From Nocardioides immobilis (lineage in GTDB: Bacteria; Actinomycetota; Actinomycetes; Propionibacteriales; Nocardioidaceae), in contig NZ_QXGH01000040.1 of NCBI RefSeq assembly GCF_003515065.1, positions 1-64,000 of the forward strand: a stretch of DNA of 64,000 bases, read 5' to 3'. This document shows, in pieces, positions 8,401 to 18,703 of this stretch. The translations under genes and the position numbers were made by a program. The notes beneath the pieces are model-generated. The model ran no database searches. It was not told the origin of the DNA and was given only the letters and a program-made list of their open reading frames with translations. How positions within the stretch are numbered: position 1 is the stretch's first letter; every line of letters starts with the position of its first letter.

Positions 8401-9037
8401 CGGCGAGATGCACCTTCAGCGGCGGTTCCGTCCTGGCCCTGACTTCCTCGAGGGTCACTTCGGGCGCCAATTCGACCAGCACCACCTCGCCGTCGACCAG
8501 GTCGAGGACGCACAAATCGGTGATGATCCGCTGCACCACGCGGAGGCCGGTCAGCGGCAGGCTGCACTCCTCGACGATCTTGGCGGAGCCGTCGCGGGCG
8601 ACGTGCTCCATGAGAACCACGACCTTGCGGGCGCCGTGCACGAGGTCCATCGCGCCGCCCATGCCCTTGACCATCTTCCCGGGGATCATCCAGTTGGCGA
8701 TGTCGCCATGGCGGGAGACCTGCATCGCGCCGAGGATCGCGGCGTCGATCTTGCCGCCCCGGATCATCCCGAAGCTGGTGGCGGAGTCGAAGAAGCTCGC
8801 ACCCGGCCGCACCGTCACGGTCTCCTTGCCGGCGTTGATCAGGTCCGGGTGCTCGTCTCCGGCAAGGGGGTAGGCGCCGACACCGAGGATCCCGTTCTCG
8901 CTCTGTAGCACCAGCTCCACGTCGTCGGGCACGTAGTTCGGCACCAGGGTCGGCAGCCCGATGCCGAGGTTCACGTACATGCCGTCGGCCAGCTCGCTCG
9001 CCGCCCGCGCCGCCATCTGCTCCCGGCTCCAGCTCAC
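8390..9037 (-). CDS. scoB: 3-oxoacid CoA-transferase, subunit B
   Basis: 215-aa beta subunit of a succinyl-CoA:3-oxoacid CoA-transferase. It has GIGLPTLVPNYVP and the catalytic glutamate segment LQSENGILGVG, then KMVKGMGGAMDLVHG. With scoA it moves CoA from succinyl-CoA to acetoacetate or another 3-oxo acid. The GTG start overlaps the scoA stop (GTGA), so the subunits are translationally coupled. It is the last gene of the operon running from 18602 to 8390, matching Rv2503c in the M. tuberculosis leucine cluster. Confidence 0.93.
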   Translation of the reverse strand: MSWSREQMAARAASELADGMYVNLGIGLPTLVPNYVPDDVELVLQSENGILGVGAYPLAGDEHPDLINAGKETVTVRPGASFFDSATSFGMIRGGKIDAAILGAMQVSRHGDIANWMIPGKMVKGMGGAMDLVHGARKVVVLMEHVARDGSAKIVEECSLPLTGLRVVQRIITDLCVLDLVDGEVVLVELAPEVTLEEVRARTEPPLKVHLAVSG

Positions 9038-9789
9038 GCCCGCACCGTCCTCTTCTCGATCCGCTTGGTCGCTGCCTGCTCCGGGGTCAGCAGCACCACC
9101 CGCTGCACGAACACCCCCGGCGTGTGGACCTGGTTCGGGTCGATCTCGCCCGGCTCCACCAGATGCTCCACCTCCGCGATCGTGACCCGACCGCTCATCG
9201 CGGCCAACGGGTTGAAGTTGCGCGCGGAGTCGCGGTAGACGAGGTTGCCATGGCGGTCGCCCTTCCAGGCGCGGACCAGCCCGAAGTCCGCGGTGATCGC
9301 CCGCTCCAGCAAGTACTCGGTGCCGTCGAACTCTTGAGTCTGCTTCGGCGGGGACGCGACCACCACGTTGCCGGATCTGTCGTACCGCCAAGGAAGACCG
9401 CCGGAGGCGACCTGGGTGCCCATGCCGGTGGCGGTGAAGAACGCCGGGATCCCGGAGCCGCCCGCGCGCATCCGCTCGGCGAGCGTGCCCTGCGGCGTCA
9501 ACTCCACCTCGAGCTCGCCAGCGAGGTACTGCCGCGCGAACTCCTTGTTCTCCCCGACGTACGACGCGATGATCCGACGCAGCCGTCCGGCCGCGAGAAG
9601 GCGTCCCAGACCCCAGTCATCGACGCCGGCGTTGTTGGAGACCAGCTCGAGGTCGTCCACGCCAGCCTCGAGAAGTGCCTCGATCAAGGTTGACGGGATC
9701 CCGCAGAGGCCGAAGCCGCCCACGGCGAGGGTGCGGCCGCTACCGACGTCGGCGACCGCCTCCGCGGCAGATCCGAATACCTTGTCCAT
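9034..9789 (-). CDS. scoA: 3-oxoacid CoA-transferase, subunit A
   Basis: 251-aa alpha subunit. The family glycine loop GGFGLCGIPSTLIEAL and LELVSNNAGVDDWGLG lie near the N-terminus; PAFFTATGMGTQVASGG and EYLLERAITADFGLVRAWKGD follow. It forms a heterotetramer with scoB. The start codon is 1 bp from the accA1 stop. In leucine catabolism this pair activates or recycles acetoacetate, the product of HMG-CoA cleavage. Corresponds in content to Rv2504c. Confidence 0.93.
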   Translation of the reverse strand: MDKVFGSAAEAVADVGSGRTLAVGGFGLCGIPSTLIEALLEAGVDDLELVSNNAGVDDWGLGRLLAAGRLRRIIASYVGENKEFARQYLAGELEVELTPQGTLAERMRAGGSGIPAFFTATGMGTQVASGGLPWRYDRSGNVVVASPPKQTQEFDGTEYLLERAITADFGLVRAWKGDRHGNLVYRDSARNFNPLAAMSGRVTIAEVEHLVEPGEIDPNQVHTPGVFVQRVVLLTPEQAATKRIEKRTVRA

Positions 9790-9790
9790 C

Positions 9791-11596
9791 TCAGCCCTCT
9801 CCGTCGCTAGGCTCGACCTCGAAGAGCCGAGCGCCCAGGGACACCTGGTCGCCGGTAGCCGCGCCGACGGACACCACGGTCCCCGCGTACGGCGCGCGGA
9901 GGGCGACCTCCATCTTCATCGCCTCCACGACGCCCAGGACGTCGCCCTCGGCGATCACCTGCCCGGCGGTGACGCGCACCTCCAGGACGGTGCCGGGCAT
10001 CGGCGCCACGACGCTGCCGCCGGCGGCACCGGGTCCCTGGTCGTTGACCCGGTCGGGCCGGGTGAAGACGAACCGTTGAGCCTGGTGTACCACCTCGACC
10101 CGGTCGCCCCGGACCACCGTGATGGCATCCGCGGCCGGGGGCTTGTCCAGCACGACATCCTCGTCGAAGGTGATGACCGGTGGGCTCGGCGGGGAGCCTA
10201 GGCGGAAGCCGTCCGAGGCGTACGGGCCGGCGGCGGTGTGGTGGGCGTCGAACCACGCCCAGGCGGCAGCCAGGCGGGCCGGCTCCGGCGAAGGTGCCGG
10301 CACCTCGTGCCGGTCGAGCCAGGCGGTGTCGATGGTGGCGTCACGGAACTCGGCGCTCGCGGCTAGCGCACGCAGGAAGCCCGTGTTCGTGGTGAGGCCC
10401 AGGATCGCGGTGCCGTCCAGAGCCGCGACCAGCCCGAGCCGGGCGGACTCGCGATCGGGCCCGTGCACGATCACCTTGCCGAGCATCGGGTCATACGACG
10501 TGCTGACGACCTGCCCGCTCTCCAGCGCGTGGTCCACGCGGATGCCTGGACCGCTCGGCCAGTGCACCTGGGTCGCCCTGCCGGCCTGCGGCAGGAACCC
10601 GCCGAAGGCGTCCTCGGCGTAGACGCGTGCCTCGATCGCATGCCCCTCGGAGCGGACCTGCTCCTGCGAGATGCCCACCGGCTCGCCGGCGGCCACCCGC
10701 AGCTGCAGCTCGACGAGGTCCAGCCCGGTGATCGCCTCGGTGACCGGGTGCTCCACCTGCAGGCGGGTGTTCATCTCCAGGAAGTAGAACTCCCCGGTCT
10801 CGGCGTCGAGGAGGTACTCCACGGTCCCGGCGCCGACGTACCCGACCTGCTGGGCGAGCGCCACGGCCGAGGCGGTGAGCTCAGCGCGGGTCTCGGGGGA
10901 GATGGTCGGGGCGGGCGCCTCCTCGAGCACCTTCTGGTGCCGCCGCTGCGTGGAGCAGTCGCGCTCCCACAGGTGCAGCACGGTGCCGTGCGCGTCGCCC
11001 ATCACCTGCACCTCGAGGTGGCGGCCGGACTCGACGTACTTCTCGATCAGCATCGTGTCGTCGCCGAACGCGCTCGCCGCCTCGCGGCGGGCTGCCGCGA
11101 CGGCCTCGGGGAACTCGGCGGCCGAGCGGCACACCCGCATGCCCTTGCCGCCGCCACCGGCGGCAGCCTTCACCAGCACCGGGTAGCTGAACGTGGAGGG
11201 GTCGTCGTCCAGCGAGTACGACGGCACCACCGGGACCCCTGCGGCCACCGCGACCTCGCGGGCGGCGTCCTTGCGGCCCATCTGCTCCATCACCGCGGCG
11301 CTCGGCCCGGCCAGCGTGATGCCCTTGTCCTCCAGGGCGGTCGCGAAGGCGGCCCGCTCGGAGAGGAAGCCGTAGCCGGGGTGCACGATGTCGGTGCCGG
11401 TCTCGACGGCTGCCGCGACGACCGCGTCCACGTCGAGGTAGGACGGCACCCGGACCGCGACGTCGGCGGCGCGCACGTGCGGGGCGCGGGCGTCGAGGTC
11501 GGTGTACAGGGCGATGGTGCGCAGGCCCATCGCCTTCGCGGTGCGGAAGACCCGCAGCGCGATCTCGCCGCGGTTCGCGACCAGGACTGATCTCAC
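9791..11596 (-). CDS. accA1: Acyl-CoA carboxylase alpha chain (biotin carboxylase plus BCCP)
   Basis: 601-aa fused biotin carboxylase and biotin carrier. The N-terminus VLVANRGEIALRVFRTA, the ATP-grasp loop AAAGGGGKGMRV, and EMNTRLQVEHPVTE mark the carboxylase. The biotin attachment motif VEAMKME lies near residue 565. By its neighbours it should charge CO2 for 3-methylcrotonyl-CoA carboxylase, as AccA1/AccD1 of M. tuberculosis do. GTG start; the gap to accD1 is 7 bp. Somewhat shorter than AccA1 (about 650 aa), mostly in the linker. Confidence 0.92.
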   Translation of the reverse strand: MRSVLVANRGEIALRVFRTAKAMGLRTIALYTDLDARAPHVRAADVAVRVPSYLDVDAVVAAAVETGTDIVHPGYGFLSERAAFATALEDKGITLAGPSAAVMEQMGRKDAAREVAVAAGVPVVPSYSLDDDPSTFSYPVLVKAAAGGGGKGMRVCRSAAEFPEAVAAARREAASAFGDDTMLIEKYVESGRHLEVQVMGDAHGTVLHLWERDCSTQRRHQKVLEEAPAPTISPETRAELTASAVALAQQVGYVGAGTVEYLLDAETGEFYFLEMNTRLQVEHPVTEAITGLDLVELQLRVAAGEPVGISQEQVRSEGHAIEARVYAEDAFGGFLPQAGRATQVHWPSGPGIRVDHALESGQVVSTSYDPMLGKVIVHGPDRESARLGLVAALDGTAILGLTTNTGFLRALAASAEFRDATIDTAWLDRHEVPAPSPEPARLAAAWAWFDAHHTAAGPYASDGFRLGSPPSPPVITFDEDVVLDKPPAADAITVVRGDRVEVVHQAQRFVFTRPDRVNDQGPGAAGGSVVAPMPGTVLEVRVTAGQVIAEGDVLGVVEAMKMEVALRAPYAGTVVSVGAATGDQVSLGARLFEVEPSDGEG

Positions 11597-11603
11597 GAGA
11601 GCC

Positions 11604-13147
<1,544 letters not shown>

Positions 13148-13148
<1 letters not shown>

Positions 13149-13978
13149 CACTGGGCTCCTGTCGCCGCGGCCAGGCGGAGGATCCGCTCGGCCTGCTGGA
13201 AGATCGGGCCGTCGACCATCCGGCCCTCGAAAGTGGTCACGCCCCGGTCGTCGCCGACGTACGCGAGCAGCCGCTCGGCCCAGTCGACCCGCTCCGCGGC
13301 GGGGGAGTACGACGCCCGGATGACGTCGACCTGCCTGGGGTGGATCGCGACCGTCGCGTCGAAGCCGACCGCGACCGCGTCCTCGCACTCGGCGGCCAGT
13401 CCGTCGATGTCGTCGATGTCCATGTGCACGGCGTCCAGGGCGAGCCGACCGTTCGCCTTCGCCGCGACGAGCGCGCGGGAGCGGGCGCAGCGGGCGACGT
13501 CGCGGTAGGTGCCGTCCGGCTTGCGGCTCCCGGTGCCGCCGAGGCCCGCGACGAGGTCGTCGGCCCCCCACATGAGGGCGACGACGTTCGCGGCCGCGGC
13601 CAGCTCGACGGCCCGCTCGATGCCGAGCGGGGTCTCGACGAGCACGACGACCTCGTGCGGGAGTGCGGCGAGGAGGGCGGGGTCCTCGGACTTGGCGAGC
13701 ATGAGGCGGGGCAGACCCAGGGAGGAGGCCAGGCGCACGTCCGCCTCATGCTCGGAACTGGAAGTGGCGTTGATGCGCACCACGGTGCGGGCCGCGTCGA
13801 AGGTGCCACCGGCGACGATGGCCTGGAGGGCGTCCCGGGCCGCCGGCTTGTTCGCCGGCGCCACCGCGTCCTCGAGGTCGAGGATCACCACGTCGGCGGC
13901 GGCCAGGGCCTTGGCGTAGCGCTCAGGGCGGTCAGCAGGGCAGAAGAGCCAGGCCGGGCCGGGCGTCCAGTCACTCAT
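13148..13978 (-). CDS. HpcH/HpaI-CitE family lyase (Rv2498c-like beta-hydroxyacyl-CoA lyase)
   Basis: 276-aa TIM-barrel lyase. CitE-family residues are visible: LFCPADRPERYAKA, DVVILDLEDAV (Mg ligand), VVRINA, LMLAKSEDP, VVVLVETPLGI (catalytic/metal Glu) and ATVAIHPRQVDVI. The same position and neighbours are held in M. tuberculosis by Rv2498c, reported to cleave (R)-HMG-CoA in leucine breakdown and citramalyl-CoA in itaconate breakdown. I infer the same retro-Claisen chemistry here. It overlaps the MaoC stop by 8 bp and accD1 by 1 bp. Confidence 0.88.
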
Positions 13979-14456
13979 CGGGAGCCATCCGGACCAGGGT
14001 CTTCCGGGTCGCGACGGCGACCACCTCGCCCTTCTGGTTGCGGGCAGTGTGCTGCAGCGTCACCACGCCCTCGCCGGGGCGGCTCTTCGACTCGCGCTTG
14101 TCCAGGACCAGGGTCTCGCCGTAGAGCGTGTCGCCATGGCGCACCGGGGCCGGGAAGGAGATCTCGGTGAAGCCCAGGTTCGCCACGATCGTGCCCAGCG
14201 TGAGCTGCGAGACCGACTGCCCGACCAGGGTCGACAGGGTGAACATCGAGTTGACCAGCCGGTCGTGGAACGGCGGCAGCTGCTCACTGGCGGCCTGGTC
14301 CAGGTGGAGCGGCTGGGTGTTCATCGTCAGCGTCGTGAACAGCACGTTGTCGGCCTCGGTGACCGTGCGGCCGGGCCGGTGCTCGTAGACCGTGCCGACC
14401 TCGAACTCCTCGAACCACAGGCCGCGCTGGGTGATCCGCTTGCGCTCTTCGGTCAT
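13971..14456 (-). CDS. MaoC-like hydratase (Rv2499c-like)
   Basis: 161-aa single-hotdog protein. FEEFEVGTVYEHRPGRTVTEADN opens the domain; DRLVNSMFTLSTLVG and PVRHGDTLYGETLVLDKRESKSRP follow. By position it should hydrate 3-methylglutaconyl-CoA to HMG-CoA, the step before the CitE lyase; in itaconate use it could hydrate the unsaturated CoA ester. It is closely similar to the protein at 31507. The ATG at 14456 follows GGTGGAG; a GTG two codons earlier overlaps the previous stop and is the alternative. Confidence 0.85.
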   Translation of the reverse strand: MTEERKRITQRGLWFEEFEVGTVYEHRPGRTVTEADNVLFTTLTMNTQPLHLDQAASEQLPPFHDRLVNSMFTLSTLVGQSVSQLTLGTIVANLGFTEISFPAPVRHGDTLYGETLVLDKRESKSRPGEGVVTLQHTARNQKGEVVAVATRKTLVRMAPDE

Positions 14457-14458
14457 GG

Positions 14459-15628
14459 TCACTCCACCGGGAGGCCGAGGCCGCGGGCGATCAGCATGCG
14501 CTGCACCTCGCTGGTGCCCTCGCCGATCTCGAGGATCTTGGCGTCGCGGTAGAACCGGGCCACGGGGTACTCCTCCATGAAGCCGTAGCCTCCGAAGACC
14601 TGGGTCGCGATGCGGGTGGCGGTGACCGCGGACTCGGTGGCGTAGAGCTTCGCGACGGCGGCGGCCTGCTTGAACTCCTTCATCGGGGCGCCGTTGTCCT
14701 TCATGGCGGCGGCCTTGTAGGTGAGCAGGCGGGAGGCCTGCAGCATCACCTCGAGGTCGGCGATCTTGAAGGCGACGCCCTGCTTGCGTCCGATCGGGCC
14801 GCCCATCGTCTGGCGCTCGTTGGCGTAGCGGACGCACTCGTCCAGGCAGGCCTGGATCAGGCCGACCGCGAGCGCGGCGATCGCGACCCGCCCGTCGTCG
14901 AGGATGGCCAGGAACTGCGCGAAGCCGCGGCCCCGCTCGCCGAGGAGGTTCTCGGCCGGGACCCGGCAGCCGGTGAAGGTCAGCGGGTGGGTGTCGGAGA
15001 TGTGCCAGCCGAGCTTGTCGTAGGCCGGCTCGACGATGAACCCGGGCGTGCCGTTGGGCACGATGATCGCGGAGATCTCGGCCGAGCCGTCCTCCCGCGT
15101 GCCGGTGCGGGCGGTCACGGTGACCAGCGAGGTCATCTCGGAGCCCGAGTTGGTGATGAACTGCTTGCTGCCGTCCACGACCCACTCGTCGCCGTCGCGC
15201 ACGGCCTTGGTCCTCGTCGCGCCGGCGTCGGAGCCGGCGCCCGGCTCGGTGAGGCCGAAGCCCGCCAGCCGCTGGCCGCTCACGAGGTCGGGCAACCACT
15301 GCTGCTTCTGCTCGTCGGTGCCGAAGGTCAGGATCGGGTTGATGCCCAGGCCGACGGCCGCCTCCAGGGTGATGCCGAGCGACTGGTCGACCCGACCGAT
15401 CTCCTCGATCGCCACGCACAGCGAGGTGAAGTCGGCCCCGGCGCCGCCGTACTCCTCGGGGGTGGTGAGGCCCATCAGCCCGAGCTCGCCCATCGACTGC
15501 ACCACGTCGACGGGGAAGTGGTGCGCCTTGTCCCACTCGGCCACGTGCGGGCCAATCTCCTTCTCGGCGAAGTCATGGACGACCTTCCGGAAGTCCTCGT
15601 GCTCGGGCGACAGCGCGAATCCGGTCAT
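14459..15628 (-). CDS. Acyl-CoA dehydrogenase (isovaleryl-CoA type, FadE19-like)
   Basis: 389-aa acyl-CoA dehydrogenase. It has GLTEPGAGSDAGATRTKA (FAD/substrate loop), FITNSGSE, RQTMGGPIGRKQGVAFKIADLE and the C-terminal IGEGTSEVQRMLIARGLG. It oxidises a short branched acyl-CoA to the 2-enoyl-CoA and passes electrons to ETF. In the leucine pathway this is isovaleryl-CoA dehydrogenase. The ATG overlaps the stop of the ligase gene by 4 nt (ATGA). Confidence 0.92.
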   Translation of the reverse strand: MTGFALSPEHEDFRKVVHDFAEKEIGPHVAEWDKAHHFPVDVVQSMGELGLMGLTTPEEYGGAGADFTSLCVAIEEIGRVDQSLGITLEAAVGLGINPILTFGTDEQKQQWLPDLVSGQRLAGFGLTEPGAGSDAGATRTKAVRDGDEWVVDGSKQFITNSGSEMTSLVTVTARTGTREDGSAEISAIIVPNGTPGFIVEPAYDKLGWHISDTHPLTFTGCRVPAENLLGERGRGFAQFLAILDDGRVAIAALAVGLIQACLDECVRYANERQTMGGPIGRKQGVAFKIADLEVMLQASRLLTYKAAAMKDNGAPMKEFKQAAAVAKLYATESAVTATRIATQVFGGYGFMEEYPVARFYRDAKILEIGEGTSEVQRMLIARGLGLPVE

Positions 15629-17235
15629 GACAGCCCCAGTTCCTTCGTCGTCTGCTCGCGCATCTGAACCTTGCGGATCTTTCCGGTCACGGTCATGGGG
15701 AACTCCTCGACGACCTTCACGTAGCGCGGGATCTTGTAGTGGGCCAGCTTCCCGGTGGCGAACGCGCGCACGGCTTCGGCGTCGATCGGCCCAGCGCCGG
15801 CCCGCAGCTTGACCCAGGCGCACAGCTCCTCGCCGTACTTTTCGTCAGGTACGCCGATCACCTGGACGTCCTCGACGTCGGGGTGGGTGTAGAGGAACTC
15901 CTCGATCTCGCGCGGATAGATGTTCTCGCCGCCGCGGATCACCATGTCCTTGATCCGACCGACGATGTTGCAGTAGCCGTCCTCCCGCATTACTGCTAGG
16001 TCGCCGGTGTGCATCCAGCCGTCGGCGTCGATGGCCTCAGCGGTCTTCTCCGCGTCTTCCCAGTAGCCCAGCATCACGCTGTAGCCACGGGTGCAGAACT
16101 CGCCCGGGGTGCCGCGAGGGACGTTCTCGCCGGTGCCGGGGTCGACGATCTTGATCTCCACGTGGGGGTGCACCCGACCGATGCTGCTGGTGCGTCGCTC
16201 GAGGTCGTCGTCCGATCGTGTCTGGCACGACACCGGCGAGGTCTCGGTCATGCCGTAGGCGATGGACACCTCGGACATGTGCATCTCGTTGACGCAGCGT
16301 TTCATGACCTCGACCGGGCAGACCGAGCCGGCCATGATCCCGGTGCGCAGCGACGAGAGGTCGTACGACGCGAACTCGGGGTGGTTCTGCATCGCGATGA
16401 ACATCGTGGGCACGCCGTACACGGCGCTGCACTTCTCGTCCTGGACGGTCTGCAGCGTCACGCCGGGATCGAACCCGGGACCGGGGATCACCATCGCGGC
16501 CCCGTGGCTGGTGCAGCCGATGTTGCCCATCACCATCCCGAAGCAGTGGTAGAAGGGCACCGGGATACAGAGCCGGTCCTGTTCGGTGAGATGGATCGTC
16601 TCGGTGGTGAAGTAGCCGTTGTTGAGGATGTTGCGATGGCTCAGGGTGGCGCCCTTGGGGAAGCCGGTCGTCCCGCTCGTGTACTGGATGTTGATCGGGT
16701 CGCTGGGGCTGAGTTCGTAGTCCAAGTGGTCGGCGAGCCGCTCGCCGCGTCCGCTCACGAGCAGCGTGTCCCACTCCGGCTGGCCGAGGAAGACGATCTG
16801 TTCCAGGGTGGGGCAGTCGTCGCGGACCTCGGCGATCATCGCCTGGTAGTCGCTGGTCTTGAAGTCCGTTGCGGAGATCAGCAGCCGCACCCCAGACTGG
16901 GTGAGCGCGTACTTCAGCTCGTGGGTGCGGTAGGCCGGGTTGACATTGACGAGGATGGCGCCGATCTTGGCGGCGGCGTACTGCACCATCGTCCACTCGG
17001 CGCAGTTCGGCGCCCAGATCCCGACTCGGTCGCCCTTGGTGATGCCAGCCGAGCGGAGGCCGACCGCAAGCGAGTCCACCTCGCGGTCGAGCTCGGCGTA
17101 GGTCCAGCGCCGACCCGTGGCGACCTCGACCAGCGCCTCCCGGTCCCCGAACCGTGCGACGGTGCGCTCGAAGTTGGCGCCGATCGTCTCCTCGAGCAGG
17201 GGAGTGCCGACCTCGCCGGCGTCGTACGACTCCAT
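15625..17235 (-). CDS. AMP-forming acyl-CoA synthetase (FadD35-like)
   Basis: 536-aa ANL-superfamily ligase. P-loop-like IQYTSGTTGFPKGATLSH, the A5 motif AYGMTETSPVSCQ, HTGDLAVMREDGYCNIVGRIKDMVIRGGENIYP and the catalytic lysine region TVTGKIRKVQM are all present. It makes acyl-CoA from a carboxylic acid, ATP and CoA. By context the substrate is isovalerate or a related branched or medium-chain acid. The ATG at 17235 has GAGAGGA 6 nt upstream; a longer open frame exists 5' but overlaps the transporter. Confidence 0.9.
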   Translation of the reverse strand: MESYDAGEVGTPLLEETIGANFERTVARFGDREALVEVATGRRWTYAELDREVDSLAVGLRSAGITKGDRVGIWAPNCAEWTMVQYAAAKIGAILVNVNPAYRTHELKYALTQSGVRLLISATDFKTSDYQAMIAEVRDDCPTLEQIVFLGQPEWDTLLVSGRGERLADHLDYELSPSDPINIQYTSGTTGFPKGATLSHRNILNNGYFTTETIHLTEQDRLCIPVPFYHCFGMVMGNIGCTSHGAAMVIPGPGFDPGVTLQTVQDEKCSAVYGVPTMFIAMQNHPEFASYDLSSLRTGIMAGSVCPVEVMKRCVNEMHMSEVSIAYGMTETSPVSCQTRSDDDLERRTSSIGRVHPHVEIKIVDPGTGENVPRGTPGEFCTRGYSVMLGYWEDAEKTAEAIDADGWMHTGDLAVMREDGYCNIVGRIKDMVIRGGENIYPREIEEFLYTHPDVEDVQVIGVPDEKYGEELCAWVKLRAGAGPIDAEAVRAFATGKLAHYKIPRYVKVVEEFPMTVTGKIRKVQMREQTTKELGLS

Positions 17236-17273
17236 GATCAGTCCTCTCTCCGTCTGGGGTGCTTCGACCAGAC

Positions 17274-18602
17274 TCACGCGTTTGCCGGGTCCGTCGTCAG
17301 CGGGACGGGCGACTCGTTCGTGACGTCGAGCGCGCGGTCCTTGGTCTCCTTCATCATGAGCAGGCACACGGCGCTGATGACGGCGTTGACGGTGAGGAAG
17401 TAGCCGATGCCCTCGGGACCCCACTTCGCGATGAGGTCGTCTCCGATGACGAGCGGCAGTGCGCCGCCGAGCACGCCGGCGAGGTTGTAGGCCAGGCCGG
17501 CGCCGGTGTAGCGGTAGCGGGCCTGGAACTGCTCGGGGAGGTACGCCGCCATCGGGCCGTAGCTGACGCCGAGCACGACCAGCAGCAGGCACATCGCGAG
17601 CACGTAGCGGCCGTAAGAGCCCGGCTCCATCGTCGCGAAGGCGATTGGGCCAGCTGCCAGGGCGACCACCATGCCGGTCATCAGCACGGCCTTGCGGCCG
17701 ATCACGTCTGAGAGGATCGCGGAGCCGATGACCGCGACCGACATGACCGCGCCGGCGATGATCAGGGCGAAGAGGATCTGGTTGAAGGTCAGGCCCACGA
17801 CCTGGATGCCGTAGCCGGGGAGGAACGCCACACCGGTGTAGAAGGCGGCGAAGACCGTCGACATGATGCCAGCGCCAAGCAGGATCTGGCGCCACTGGTC
17901 GCGGATGCAGTCACCGAAGGGCAGGCGCACCTCGGCCTTCTGCTCCTTGATCTTCGCGAACGACGGAGTCTCGGCGATCTTGAGCCGCACCCACATGCCG
18001 ACGGCGACAAGGACCAGGCTCACCAGGAAGGGCAGCCGCCAGGCCCACGAGACGAAGGCGTCCTGGCCGAGGGTGTTGAGGAAGAGCAGCATGACGCTGG
18101 CGGCGAGGATCAGGCCGACGCTCGGCCCGAGCTGGGGGAACGTCGCGTAGGCGCCGCGCTTCTTCGCCCCGGCGTGCTCCGTCGTGAGCAGTGCGGCACC
18201 AGCCCACTCGCCACCGAGCGCGAAGCCTTGGAGGGCACGGAGGGTAACCAGCAGGGCGACCGCGACGACGCCGATCGAGGTGGCGCTGGGCAGCAGGCCG
18301 ATCGCAAAGGTCGACAGGCCCATGATCAGGAGCGTGGTCACCAGGGTCACCTTGCGCCCGATCCGGTCACCGAAGTGGCCGAAGACGATCGCGCCGAGCG
18401 GACGGAAGACGAACGCGACGCCGAAGGTTGCGATCGAGGCCCAGGTGCCCTCGGCCCCGCCGTACTCGGGGAAGAAGACGGCATTGAAGACCAGCCCTGC
18501 GGCGAGGCCGTAGATCAGGAAGTCATAGAACTCGATGGTGGTGCCTGCCAAGGAGGCAGCGGCGACGCGAGCCATGGAGGTGTTGCTCGTGGGAGTGCTC
18601 AT
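17274..18602 (-). CDS. MFS transporter, metabolite:H+ symporter (MHS) family
   Basis: 442-aa permease with about 12 membrane segments. MHS-family marks are ASLAGTTIEFYDFLIYG in helix 1, GHFGDRIGRKVTLVTTLL in loop 2-3, LRALQGFALGGEWAGAALLTTEHA and PETPSF-like AETPSFAKIKEQ in the central loop. Relatives import organic acids such as shikimate, ketoglutarate or dicarboxylates. It is 38 bp upstream of the ligase gene, so it likely heads or shares the leucine-type operon. The start is uncertain: the ATG at 18602 lacks a clear ribosome site. Confidence 0.85.
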   Translation of the reverse strand: MSTPTSNTSMARVAAASLAGTTIEFYDFLIYGLAAGLVFNAVFFPEYGGAEGTWASIATFGVAFVFRPLGAIVFGHFGDRIGRKVTLVTTLLIMGLSTFAIGLLPSATSIGVVAVALLVTLRALQGFALGGEWAGAALLTTEHAGAKKRGAYATFPQLGPSVGLILAASVMLLFLNTLGQDAFVSWAWRLPFLVSLVLVAVGMWVRLKIAETPSFAKIKEQKAEVRLPFGDCIRDQWRQILLGAGIMSTVFAAFYTGVAFLPGYGIQVVGLTFNQILFALIIAGAVMSVAVIGSAILSDVIGRKAVLMTGMVVALAAGPIAFATMEPGSYGRYVLAMCLLLVVLGVSYGPMAAYLPEQFQARYRYTGAGLAYNLAGVLGGALPLVIGDDLIAKWGPEGIGYFLTVNAVISAVCLLMMKETKDRALDVTNESPVPLTTDPANA

Positions 18603-18673
18603 GCCGATGAGTGTGGGGACCGTCACACGATCACCGGTACCTCCCAAAGTGGGTGCCTAGCCCGTCACCTGGT

Positions 18674-18703
18674 CGCTGGTCAGAGAGGCGCTGGTCAGAG
18701 AGG
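18674..18703. repeat. Tandem 15-bp duplication at the end of the efflux gene
   Basis: CGCTGGTCAGAGAGG occurs twice in direct tandem (18674-18688, 18689-18703). The stop codon of the reverse-strand gene lies in the second copy, so one copy is now outside the coding region. It looks like a recent slippage duplication. Confidence 0.7.
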
